NCBI GenBank assembly: GCA_031362725.1 | Contig: JANLTC010000095.1 | Span: 1-39,213 of the forward strand | Reading direction: 5' to 3' | Length of the DNA stretch: 39,213 nucleotides | From: PR03 sp031362725 | Lineage (GTDB): Bacteria > Myxococcota_A > UBA9160 > PR03 | Part shown: piece after piece, positions 15,840-23,909 of the stretch | How the letters are laid out: each line of letters opens with the position of its first letter | Numbering within the stretch: position 1 is the stretch's first letter | Position numbers and translations under genes: made by a program | The notes under the pieces: model-generated | Seen by the model: the letters and a program-made list of their open reading frames with translations, nothing else | Databases searched by the model: none | What the model was told of the DNA's origin: nothing

Positions 15840-17441
15840 TCAATCGGCCCCGGGACGCTCGACTTCGGGCTTCTCGACCTCGGGCTTCTCGACCTCGGGC
15901 TTCTCCACCTGCGGCCGCTCGACTTCGGGCCGCTCCACCTCGGGCTTTTCGATCTCCGGTTTCTCCAGCTCCGGCCGCTCGACTTCAGGCTTCTCGAGCT
16001 CGGGCCGCTCGATCTCGGGCTTCTCGACCTCTGGCTTCTCGACTTCAGGCTTCTCGACTTCGGGCCTCTCGACTTCGGGCCGTTCCACTTCGGGATGTTC
16101 GACTTCGGGCTTCTCGATCTCCGGTGCTTCGACTTCGGGACGCTCGACCGCATCCGGGACATCGACCTCCGGTGTCTCCACCGACTCGGGTCGCTCGACC
16201 TCGGGCGTTTCGATTGCCTCGGGCCGCTCCCCCGTCTCGGTGCGCTGTTCGTGATCGGGCATTCCCGCTGTCGCTCGATGCTCGGTTTGCGGCAGCGTGC
16301 TCCGACTCTTGCCGTCGCTCTTCGGTGATTCGGGAGTGAGCACTGCGGGCGCTTCGATCCGGATCTCGCTCGCCAACACGAGGCCACCGGAACGCCACTT
16401 GCCGCTGGCGATCACGCGGTCGCCGCCCTTCAGCTTGCCAAGGGCGCCGGACGCGCCGGACGCCTCGACATCTGCAAAGTTGGTTCGGAAACGTCCGTTG
16501 GAGGGGTCTCCCTGGAGAAGACCTTCGATGGCGACGCGTTCGGGCTGCTTTTCGAAGCGCACGGACGGCTCGATGCGGGCAGCCTCGAGGATGCCCGCCT
16601 TCGCATCGAATCTACCGATCACAAGCGCCGAGTGATTCGACTGGTTGGCGTCGACCGCCGCATCGTTTGCAACGCGGAGTTCCCCGACACCGAAGCCACC
16701 GCTTGCGAGCGGGCGCAGCGGACCACTCACGCTGACGCGATCACTCTTCGCCACGCGATCGACCCGCGTCGCGACGACGATGCCATCGGCCTGGCGCAAG
16801 CCGCTCACCGCGAGGAAGTCGCCGATCGCGACGTCACCGAGCGCCAGCGGTCGCTGGCTCGCGCGGTCGACCAGCGGCGCGCCCGGCCCGACGCGCACCG
16901 ACTGGCCGAGAACGACGAGTTCGCCCCGGGCTGCATCGACCGCGAAGGCGGGGCCCACCGCCGCGTCGCGCACCGCGATGCGATCGGCGTGAAGTTGATC
17001 GCGACGCCCCGTCGCCTCGACGACGACGAGCTGGCCTACGGCCAGAGCCATCGAGTTCACCGCGGCTCCATTCGAATCGATCGCGGTCGAGTCGTCGTAC
17101 TCCACCTCGAGCCCGTTCACACAGACGCTGCCGAAGCCCGTGACGATGCCGACGATCCCGGTGCCGCCGATCCCGTCGTCACCGATCGTGGCCGCGTCTT
17201 GCTCGGGAAGCGGATGCTTCGTGTGACCGGTGCCGCCGACACCGTCCTTCTGGTCGTCGTTGGGTCGCGGTTTCGGGTCCGGTCGCAAATGCTGGCCGGT
17301 TCCCCCGATGCCGTCGGTCGACTTCTGACACTCCGCGCGCACCGTCGCGGCCGGCAACGCCAACGCGCAGATGACACCGAGAAGAATCGCTACACGCAGC
17401 AGCGAACGGAATGCGCGAGGCACCGAGCCCGCTTCACGCAT
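15840..17441 (-). CDS. DUF5666 protein with Glu-Lys/Arg-Pro-Glu pentapeptide tail
   Basis: 533 residues. Signal peptide ILLGVICALALPAATVRA. Residues about 40-95 contain three DG(I/V)GGTG motifs in a polar linker. Residues about 95-370 are several DUF5666 OB-like beta units (GIVTGFGSVCVNGLEVEYDD; VVEATGRRDQLHADRI; IEGLLQGDPSNGRF). The C-terminal 130 residues are low-complexity, with about 20 consecutive pentads of form E(K/R)PE(V/I/L). Such Pro-rich charged tracts can be stiff periplasmic spacers, as in TonB. The gene overlaps the DUF6502 gene by 8 bp, a pairing seen in other proteobacteria. Function unknown. Confidence 0.8.
   Translation of the reverse strand: MREAGSVPRAFRSLLRVAILLGVICALALPAATVRAECQKSTDGIGGTGQHLRPDPKPRPNDDQKDGVGGTGHTKHPLPEQDAATIGDDGIGGTGIVGIVTGFGSVCVNGLEVEYDDSTAIDSNGAAVNSMALAVGQLVVVEATGRRDQLHADRIAVRDAAVGPAFAVDAARGELVVLGQSVRVGPGAPLVDRASQRPLALGDVAIGDFLAVSGLRQADGIVVATRVDRVAKSDRVSVSGPLRPLASGGFGVGELRVANDAAVDANQSNHSALVIGRFDAKAGILEAARIEPSVRFEKQPERVAIEGLLQGDPSNGRFRTNFADVEASGASGALGKLKGGDRVIASGKWRSGGLVLASEIRIEAPAVLTPESPKSDGKSRSTLPQTEHRATAGMPDHEQRTETGERPEAIETPEVERPESVETPEVDVPDAVERPEVEAPEIEKPEVEHPEVERPEVERPEVEKPEVEKPEVEKPEIERPELEKPEVERPELEKPEIEKPEVERPEVERPQVEKPEVEKPEVEKPEVERPGAD
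15850..16147 (-). repeat. About twenty 15-bp repeats coding E(K/R)PE(V/I/L)
   Basis: In-frame 15-bp units of the form TCGACTTCGGGCTTC on the + strand, with degenerate copies continuing to about 16235. They are purely coding, with no spacers between units. Confidence 0.9.
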
Positions 17442-18345
17442 CGTCGTCGGTCTCTTGCGGCTGCGTTTCCTCGAGCGTCGCGTCGGCGTCGTAGAAGTAG
17501 GCCCCGAAGCTCATCCGGTGGCGCGCGGCGCGCTTGCCGGCATCGCGCTTCTTCAGTTCGATCGCGCGCCGGTTGACCGCCTGGAGCGCTTCCATGCCGG
17601 TGCGCGTGGCGAGTTTGGCGAGTTCGACGGTGGACTCGCGCGTGAGATCGCCGTAGTAGACGCTGCGCTCGAGCAGGGCGGGACGCACGCCCGAGAGATT
17701 CCGCGCCGCGGTGGCCACGTGGTCGTGAAGGTTGCGGCCGAAGAAGAATGCCTTCTCGTCGAATCCCTCCGCCGGGACATAGGCTTCCGTGTCGAGCCAC
17801 ACGCGATTGTTTTCGTCGACGCGCACCACCCCGAGTCGCAGCAACTCGTCGAGAATTGCGCGCGGCCGGATGTCCCGGGAAACCGAGGAGACCAGCTCGT
17901 CGAAGCTCGGCTCCTTGGCGGTCGCGACGCCCCAAACGAGCGCACGCGGCCGCCCTTCCCGATTCAAGTAGGCAGGTGTTCCCGTCCAGCGCGCGACCAG
18001 CAACGCGCCGAGCGACACCGAGCGTGGCGCCACGTGTTTCGCTCCAACCTCGCCGCGCAGTTGCTTCACGTCCTTGCGGTGGATCCCCGTGAGCAGCGTG
18101 ATCCGGCTGTCGGTCTGCGCCTTCCCTTCGATTGGGAAGTCGCGCAGTGCCACCTCGACGTACACCTCCTTGAGCAGCCTGGCGAGCGTCGGATGCGTGA
18201 CGTGGTTCGAGAGCAGCAGTCGGACGAGCGGGCGCAGGATGTGCCGCAGCGCTCGCAGCAGCGAGGGCGGCGGAGTCGGCGCGCCAGCGGGAACTCGAAT
18301 CTTCAAGGATGCCCCTGAGCCGGGTGAATGAGCCCGAGTTAGCAC
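17434..18345 (-). CDS. DUF6502 family protein
   Basis: 303 residues. GTG 18345 was chosen because GGAGGG precedes it by three bases; a TTG near 18306 is an alternative. The protein resembles DUF6502, with an N-terminal helical part (LLRALRHILRPLVRLLLSNHVTHPTLARLLKEVYVEVA), a winged-helix-like section (SRITLLTGIHRKDVKQL) and a C-terminal section with SRDIRPRAILDELLRLGVVRVDENNRVWL. The family is uncharacterised; the middle looks DNA-binding-like. It is the first gene of a two-gene minus-strand operon with the DUF5666 gene. Confidence 0.8.
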   Translation of the reverse strand: MLTRAHSPGSGASLKIRVPAGAPTPPPSLLRALRHILRPLVRLLLSNHVTHPTLARLLKEVYVEVALRDFPIEGKAQTDSRITLLTGIHRKDVKQLRGEVGAKHVAPRSVSLGALLVARWTGTPAYLNREGRPRALVWGVATAKEPSFDELVSSVSRDIRPRAILDELLRLGVVRVDENNRVWLDTEAYVPAEGFDEKAFFFGRNLHDHVATAARNLSGVRPALLERSVYYGDLTRESTVELAKLATRTGMEALQAVNRRAIELKKRDAGKRAARHRMSFGAYFYDADATLEETQPQETDDDA

Positions 18346-18468
18346 AGACCCTCCACCCGCTCAGCTCATTGGCAAAAGGTCAGCTGGCTCTCCACTTCCA
18401 CTGAGATCGCATCGCCGCCGTGTCCCTGCGAGCGCGCGACCGTCGCAGCCGCGGTGCGAAACAGTGCG
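18346..18468. other. Intergenic region upstream of the DUF6502 gene
   Basis: 123 bases between two minus-strand genes. No palindrome of the shared operator type and no clear terminator was seen. Confidence 0.4.
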
Positions 18469-19755
18469 TTAGCCGCGCGCCCCTCGCGCGGTCTTTCGCA
18501 CCCCCGCGCGCAGCGCCGCGAAAACGAAGACGAGTTCCGCGCCCAGGCCGCAGCTCCGCTGCTTTTCGACGTTGAGCCACGGCTGTGTGCACTGGGGATC
18601 CACGCCCGCAATCGCAACGCCGCCATTCGCAGCGGCTCCGCCGTCGAAATCGATGCCGGGCTGGCCATCGTTGTCGAGACCGTCCTGGCACTGCGGGTTC
18701 TCGATGTTCGAGTCGGCATTCTGGCAGCCGGGATCCGCCGGGAAGTCGGCAAGGCCGTCGCCGTCGTCGTCGCTTCCATTGCTGCAGAGCGAGGCTGCGA
18801 GGTTCACGGCTGCCATCTGGCGGACGACGAAGTCACCGAGTTCGTCCGGCGTCGGATCATTGCAACCGTTCACGACGCATTCCGACACTTCTCCGTTTTC
18901 CGGATCGACATAGCCGTTCGCGAGGCCCCATGCCGCGTTGTATGCGTAGAACTCGTAGCGTCGGACCACGGCGTCGTTGCCCGCTCCGAGGGGTCCTTCG
19001 TTCAGGACGGCGCCCTGGCCGGGCTTGGCCTGGAGCAGCTCCCACTCGATCTCCGTCTCCGCGCCGGCGATCAGCGCGTCATCGAGCAGCAGCTCTTCGA
19101 GATCGACCTGGTGGTCGGCCTCGGTCTTGTAGATCTTCACCCAGTACGCCGGACCGTACGGGTCGCCTTCCGGGTTGGGGATCGCGATCTCGGCGCGGAC
19201 CACTTCGGGATTGCCGGGCACCGCGGGCGGAATCACCGACCAGGTCGGCGTCGGAACGCCCAGGTCGGGACCGGGCGTGACCGTGCCGTCCGGATGGCAG
19301 TCGAGCCAGCGATAGCGCGTGGCGGTGGCCTGGGTGGACTGGCTCACACCGAAGTGTTCACAGCCGGAACCCGCGTAGGCAGCGCCGAGCCCGACCGTCC
19401 AGCACGAGTCGCTCGCGGGCACATAGCCAGGCGCCGCGGGGGGCGTCTTCTGCAAGAAGGTGTGGGTACCGGGATCCCACACCCCCTGGTAGTGGACGAT
19501 CACGCCCGTCGGCGTATCGATCCGCGTCGGCGTCTCGTAACGAACGTAGGGCGCGTCGAAGGTTCGATAGATATCGGCGCTGTGGACGCCTTCGATCTCG
19601 ATCTCGAAGCCGCACTCGTCGTGGCCGGTGTCGTTGACGACATCGAAGTTGTCGAGCGGACCAAAGACGCTGCTTGCCGCCGCCGGGCCACTCACCAGCG
19701 CCACCGCCAGCGCGGTGACCCGGACCCACTCGTAGTTGCGTTCGTGGAACCTCAT
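18469..19755 (-). CDS. Exported surface protein with Cys-type C-terminal sorting-like signal
   Basis: 428 residues. ATG 19755 has a strong GGAGGGAAG just upstream. Signal peptide VTALAVALVSGPAAASS. Residues about 30-190 form a beta-rich domain opening with DNFDVVNDTGHDECGFEIEIEG. Residues about 330-385 contain Asp/Gly calcium-binding-like repeats (CSNGSDDDGDGLADFPADPGC; DGLDNDGQPGIDFDGG). The C-terminus reads CGLGAELVFVFAALRAGVRK: Cys402, a hydrophobic stretch and a basic tail, resembling MYXO-CTERM-type signals. It is transcribed divergently from the PEP-CTERM cytochrome, and both promoters carry the shared operator, so they may work together at the cell surface. No enzymatic motif was found. 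Confidence 0.75.
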   Translation of the reverse strand: MRFHERNYEWVRVTALAVALVSGPAAASSVFGPLDNFDVVNDTGHDECGFEIEIEGVHSADIYRTFDAPYVRYETPTRIDTPTGVIVHYQGVWDPGTHTFLQKTPPAAPGYVPASDSCWTVGLGAAYAGSGCEHFGVSQSTQATATRYRWLDCHPDGTVTPGPDLGVPTPTWSVIPPAVPGNPEVVRAEIAIPNPEGDPYGPAYWVKIYKTEADHQVDLEELLLDDALIAGAETEIEWELLQAKPGQGAVLNEGPLGAGNDAVVRRYEFYAYNAAWGLANGYVDPENGEVSECVVNGCNDPTPDELGDFVVRQMAAVNLAASLCSNGSDDDGDGLADFPADPGCQNADSNIENPQCQDGLDNDGQPGIDFDGGAAANGGVAIAGVDPQCTQPWLNVEKQRSCGLGAELVFVFAALRAGVRKTARGARG

Positions 19756-19842
19756 CTTCCCTCCCCTCTCGGGCACCACCGCGGGGCGGGGCGCCAGTCG
19801 TCTGTCCCTTGGGTTCGTTCGCGCCGATCCGTGCGAAGGCTC

Positions 19843-19872
19843 ATCCTACCGTGGAATCTTTTCCCACGTCAA
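19843..19872 (-). promoter_or_regulatory. Putative promoter and operator copy 4 (minus strand)
   Basis: On the minus strand, TTGACG (19872-19867), 18 bases, then TAGGAT (19848-19843). The spacer holds TGGGAAAAGATTCCACG. The first 14 bases, TTGACGTGGGAAAA, are identical to copy 1. It lies about 97 bases before the 19755 start codon. Confidence 0.6.
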
Positions 19873-20017
19873 GACCAAAACCGCGAGAAGCGGCGGATCA
19901 CGGCCCTCGCACGCGCTCGTTCCACCTACTCGGGGCTCGAGTTCGGGCCGCTGACCGAGAGCGGCGGATTCCGGGCGCAAGGCGTGACCACTTGCCCCAT
20001 TGCGGTTTGCGGCGTGA

Positions 20018-20043
20018 GCGGGAAATCTTCCCACATCTAGTAC
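20018..20043 (+). promoter_or_regulatory. Operator copy 5, upstream of the PEP-CTERM cytochrome
   Basis: GCGGGAAATCTTCCCAC, in which GGGAA-ATC-TTCCC is a clean palindrome; the aligned 12-mer is 20021-20032. CATCTA follows, as in copy 1. A TAGTAC at 20038-20043 could be a -10 box. It is only 23 bases from ATG 20056. Confidence 0.55.
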
Positions 20044-20055
20044 GGGGGTGTGCTG

Positions 20056-22122
20056 ATGGATCGCAGACCCGGGATCTCGCGCCGGCTGGCGCTCACCGCT
20101 CTTCTGCTCGTCGCGTACGCGGAGCCCACCCGCGCGCTCGATCCGAGCGTGCGAATCGTCGCCTGGAACAACCTCGGCATGCATTGCACGGATGCCGACT
20201 TCCAGATCTTCTCGCTGCTCCCGCCCTACAACACGGTGCTGGCACAGGTGATGCGGAACGGCGTACTCGTGACGAACACGAGCGGTCTCGTCGTGACCTA
20301 CCGGGGCGTCGCCGATCCGACCGGATCGATCAACACGACGTCGCAGGGCAAGCTCAACTTCTGGGACTGGGCGCTTCCGCTCTACGGTGTCGCGCTCGCG
20401 CCCGACGAGGGTCTTGCGGGCACGCGGATGCCCGGTCCTACGAATCTTCCCCAGCCGATGACGTGGGACGCAGCTCGCAACGGCTTCGTCGCAGAAGGCA
20501 TTCCGATCACCCCGTACGACGATGCCCGCAACAAGAACACCTACCCGTTGATGCGCGTCGCAGTCAGCGATTCGGTTTCGGGCGTCGTCCTGGCGCAGAC
20601 CGATGTCGTATTGCCCGTCTCCGATGAGATGAGCTGCAGCGGCTGTCACGCTTCGGGATCACGCGGACCCGCGGAGCCGGGTGCGGGCTGGGTCTTCGAT
20701 CCCAATCCGCAACGCGACTTCCGTCTCAACATCTTGCGCCTGCACGACGAGAACAACGTCGGTGATCCGAGCTACGCCGGTCTGCTCACGACGCGGGGCT
20801 ACCGCAGCGATGGACTCTTCCCGACCGCGCAGACCGACGGAGAGCCGATCCTGTGCGCTGGCTGCCACGCATCGAGCGCACTTCCCGGAACCGGCCTCGC
20901 GGGCGTGGAGCCACTCACCGAAGCGATCCACGCCCGTCACGCGACCGTTCGCGATCTGGCCGCCATCGGGCGGCCCAAACTCGACGACAAAACGAATCGC
21001 GCCGCCTGTTACAACTGCCACCCCGGGTCCACGACGCGCTGCCTGCGCGGCGCGATGGGCGCCGCCGTCGCCGCCGATGGCACGCTCGCGATGCAGTGTC
21101 AGAGCTGCCACGGTCGCATGAGCGAGGTCGGCGCTCCGGGACGCGCGGGCTGGTTCGACGAACCCACTTGTCAGGCTTGCCACACGGGCACCGCCACGAC
21201 CAACGCGGGCGCCGTGCGCTTCACCTCGGTGTTCGACGCGCCCGGGCACATGCGCGTCGCGGCCGACGCCACCTTTGCGACCAATCCCAACGTGCCGAGC
21301 GCAGGTTTCTCGCTCTATCGCTTCTCCACCGGTCACGGCGGACTCGACTGCGAGGCATGCCACGGCGCGACGCACGCGGAGTACCCGTCGTCGCACGCGA
21401 ACGACAACCTGCAGAGCGTCGCGCTGCAGGGACACGCCGGTGTTCTCTCGCAGTGCAACACCTGTCACACGGCGGGCGTTCCCACGACGGTGAGTGGCGG
21501 GCCGCACGGACTCCACCCGATCGGACAGAGTTGGGTGAAGAGCCACGCGGATGCCGTCGGCGACGAGGGTGGCGCCGCACTCACGACCTGTACGGCCTGC
21601 CATGGCGCCGACTATCGCGGCACCGTCCTCTCGCGCTCGCAAGCGGATCGCACGCTCTCGACGGACAAGTACGGTCCGAAACAGTTCTGGCGCGGTTACC
21701 AGGTTTCCTGCTTCTCGTGTCACAACGGACCGTTCAGCGAAAACGCTTCGCCGAATCGCCCGGCGCACGTGACCGACGCGATCGCCGCGACCGACACCGA
21801 GACGCCTGTCGCGATTCCGCTTGGCGCGACCGACGCCGACGGCGACCCGTTCGTACTGCGCATCGTTTCGCAGCCGGCGCATGGCACCGTCGGGCTCTCC
21901 GGTGCCATCGCGACCTACTATCCCGAGGCGGGGCAGATCGGAACCGAGAGCTTCACGTTCGCCGCAAACGACGGCTCCACCGACTCGAATCTCGCGCGCG
22001 CGCAGATCACGATCCCCGAGCCGGGTTGGTGTGCGGATGCGGTCGCGGGGCTCACTGCGCTGCTGGCGATTGCGCGACGGCGACGGCGTCGCGCAGCCAG
22101 GTGCGGGAGCTGCGCAGGCTGA
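20056..22122 (+). CDS. Nine-haem c-type cytochrome with Ig-like domain and PEP-CTERM anchor
   Basis: 688 residues. ATG 20056 follows GGGGG by seven bases; an in-frame GTG at 20050 is an alternative. Signal peptide LALTALLLVAYAEPTRA. Residues 36-60 carry WNNLGMHCTDADFQIFSLLPP, a hallmark of a beta-rich domain found in some multihaem cytochromes. Nine CXXCH motifs follow (CSGCH, CAGCH, CYNCH, CQSCH, CQACH, CEACH, CNTCH, CTACH, CFSCH). Residues about 575-650 look like a cadherin/Big-type Ig domain (DADGDPFVLRIVSQPAHG; SFTFAANDGSTDSN). The tail has PEP at 654-656, a hydrophobic stretch and six Arg. It would be exported, haem-loaded, then anchored by exosortase at the outer surface. No exosortase gene lies in the window. 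Confidence 0.9.
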   Translation: MDRRPGISRRLALTALLLVAYAEPTRALDPSVRIVAWNNLGMHCTDADFQIFSLLPPYNTVLAQVMRNGVLVTNTSGLVVTYRGVADPTGSINTTSQGKLNFWDWALPLYGVALAPDEGLAGTRMPGPTNLPQPMTWDAARNGFVAEGIPITPYDDARNKNTYPLMRVAVSDSVSGVVLAQTDVVLPVSDEMSCSGCHASGSRGPAEPGAGWVFDPNPQRDFRLNILRLHDENNVGDPSYAGLLTTRGYRSDGLFPTAQTDGEPILCAGCHASSALPGTGLAGVEPLTEAIHARHATVRDLAAIGRPKLDDKTNRAACYNCHPGSTTRCLRGAMGAAVAADGTLAMQCQSCHGRMSEVGAPGRAGWFDEPTCQACHTGTATTNAGAVRFTSVFDAPGHMRVAADATFATNPNVPSAGFSLYRFSTGHGGLDCEACHGATHAEYPSSHANDNLQSVALQGHAGVLSQCNTCHTAGVPTTVSGGPHGLHPIGQSWVKSHADAVGDEGGAALTTCTACHGADYRGTVLSRSQADRTLSTDKYGPKQFWRGYQVSCFSCHNGPFSENASPNRPAHVTDAIAATDTETPVAIPLGATDADGDPFVLRIVSQPAHGTVGLSGAIATYYPEAGQIGTESFTFAANDGSTDSNLARAQITIPEPGWCADAVAGLTALLAIARRRRRRAARCGSCAG

Positions 22123-22172
22123 CGAGCCGGATCGATCGAGCACGAAGCCGACGAGAACGCCGTTGGTGTCGC

Positions 22173-23909
22173 TCACTCCTCGACGAACGGATTCAGCGCC
22201 CCGCTCGTGAGCACGTTCTTCAGCACCTTGCCGGTCGCGTTGCGCGGCAGCGCTTCGCTGCGGAACTCCCAGTGCGCGGGCACCTTGTAGTAGGCGAGCC
22301 GTTCGGCGACCCAGCGCGACAACGCTTCGGCGAGCGCGCGCTCCGCATCGGCGCCGCGCAGCGATTCGTCTGCGACGACGATGATCGCCTTCACTTCCTG
22401 CCCCAGCTCGGAATGATCGACACCGACGACCGCCGCTTCGCGCACCGCGTCGTGCGCTTCGAGCGCCTGCTCGATCTCGGCGGGATAGACGTTCTCGGCG
22501 CCGCGCAGGATCAGGTCGCGGCGACGCGAATTGATGTAGAGGTAGCCGTCCTGCAGTCGGCCGATGTCGCCGGTGCGCAACCAGCGCCCGGGGCCGATCG
22601 CCTCAGCAGTTTCCTTCGGACGACGCCAGTATTCGCGCATGACGAGCGGACCGCGCAGGTAGATCTCGCCTTCGCTCCCCTCGGCGACGGCACTTCCGTC
22701 GGCGTCGCGGATCTCGAGGTCGATGGTCGGCAACGGGCGACCGACCGAGTCCGGCCGCGCCACCAGCTCCTCGCCGCCGTTGATCGTCGCGAGCGCGGTC
22801 GATTCGGTCAGCCCATAGCCGATCGCGACCGAGGAGCGCGCGTTCGGGAAACCGGCGCGCATCCGGGCGAAGAGCTCCGCCGGCAGCGGCGCACCGCCCG
22901 AACCGAGTTGCGTGACGGTCGAAAGATCGCGGCGCGAGAACTCCGGGTGCGTCAACACGCGATGCATCATCGTGCCCATCGGTCCCCAGGCGGTCACGCG
23001 TTCGGTCTCGATCAGCTGCATCACGCGCTCGGGATCGAAGCGACCGGTCGTCCACACCGTTTTGAGTCCGTTCGCAAGCGACGTCACCGCACCCGCATAC
23101 AGGCCCGAAACATGGAAGAGCGGCGTGTTGACGAGGTTGCACGGGCGCGTCGTCGCGCCGCCGACAGGCGCTTCGCCGCGGGCTGCCGCATCCGCTGCGG
23201 CCTTCATCATCATTCGCAGGCCGTGGAAGACCTGCAAACGCACCATCGCGAGAATGCCGCGATGCGTGTTGACGGCGCCCTTCGGCCGGCCCGTCGTGCC
23301 GCTCGTGTACAGAATCGCAGCGGCGTCGTCTTCGGCGATCTCGGCATCGGGCAGCGCGACGTCGCGATCGTGATCCCAGAGCGCGTCGAAGTCGCGGCCG
23401 ATCTCGACGACGCGCATGGCGGCGCCGTCGACCTTCGGCAGCGCGACGCCCGCGATGCGCGCAAGGCGCTTCGCATCCCCGATCAGCACCTTCGGCTCGC
23501 TGTCGCCGAGCCCATACGCGATCTCGTCGCGAACCCACCAGCCGTTCAGACCGACCGCGATCGCTCCGAGGCTCACGGTCGCCCAGAAGGTCTGGATCCA
23601 CTCCGGGCAATTGGCGGCGAGGATCGCGACGCGATCGCCGGCCTCGACACCGAACTGTTCACGTAGCGTCGCGGCGAGCTTCGCGACACGGCGCAGATTC
23701 TCTGCATACGAGATGCGGCGGCCGTCGTCACAGACGAGATACTCGGCATCACCGTGTGCGGCCGACGCGGCGAGCAGCGCGCGCAGCGAGGGGACCCGCT
23801 CCTTGAAGACACGCGTCGGCACACCGAGCACGTCCGCTTCGACGACTTGGAAGGGCGCGCCAGCAGCGGTGAGTCTCGCTTCGATTTCGCGCAGCGCGGC
23901 GACGCTCAT
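22173..23909 (-). CDS. Acyl-CoA synthetase (AMP-forming)
   Basis: 578 residues. Adenylate-forming enzyme: the phosphate-binding loop YTSGTTGRPKGA starts at residue 201, then GYGLTESTA (A5), YLRGPLVMREYW, WLRTGDIGRLQDGYLYINSRRRDLIL (A7-A8) and the C-terminal catalytic Lys in RNATGKVLK. It ligates a carboxylic acid to CoA with ATP; fatty-acid-like substrates are most likely, but chain length cannot be read. ATG 23909 overlaps the preceding gene's stop (ATGA). It is the last gene of a TetR / LolA-like / ligase operon. Confidence 0.92.
   Translation of the reverse strand: MSVAALREIEARLTAAGAPFQVVEADVLGVPTRVFKERVPSLRALLAASAAHGDAEYLVCDDGRRISYAENLRRVAKLAATLREQFGVEAGDRVAILAANCPEWIQTFWATVSLGAIAVGLNGWWVRDEIAYGLGDSEPKVLIGDAKRLARIAGVALPKVDGAAMRVVEIGRDFDALWDHDRDVALPDAEIAEDDAAAILYTSGTTGRPKGAVNTHRGILAMVRLQVFHGLRMMMKAAADAAARGEAPVGGATTRPCNLVNTPLFHVSGLYAGAVTSLANGLKTVWTTGRFDPERVMQLIETERVTAWGPMGTMMHRVLTHPEFSRRDLSTVTQLGSGGAPLPAELFARMRAGFPNARSSVAIGYGLTESTALATINGGEELVARPDSVGRPLPTIDLEIRDADGSAVAEGSEGEIYLRGPLVMREYWRRPKETAEAIGPGRWLRTGDIGRLQDGYLYINSRRRDLILRGAENVYPAEIEQALEAHDAVREAAVVGVDHSELGQEVKAIIVVADESLRGADAERALAEALSRWVAERLAYYKVPAHWEFRSEALPRNATGKVLKNVLTSGALNPFVEE

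Noticed and set aside
15850..16235. Regular short repeats resembling a CRISPR array
   Set aside because: The units are 15 bp, contiguous, in frame and coding; there are no unique spacers and no cas genes.
20853..23666. 937-codon open frame on the + strand spanning two genes
   Set aside because: It crosses the cytochrome gene and the oppositely oriented acyl-CoA ligase, is Arg-rich and matches no family; it is a high-GC shadow frame.
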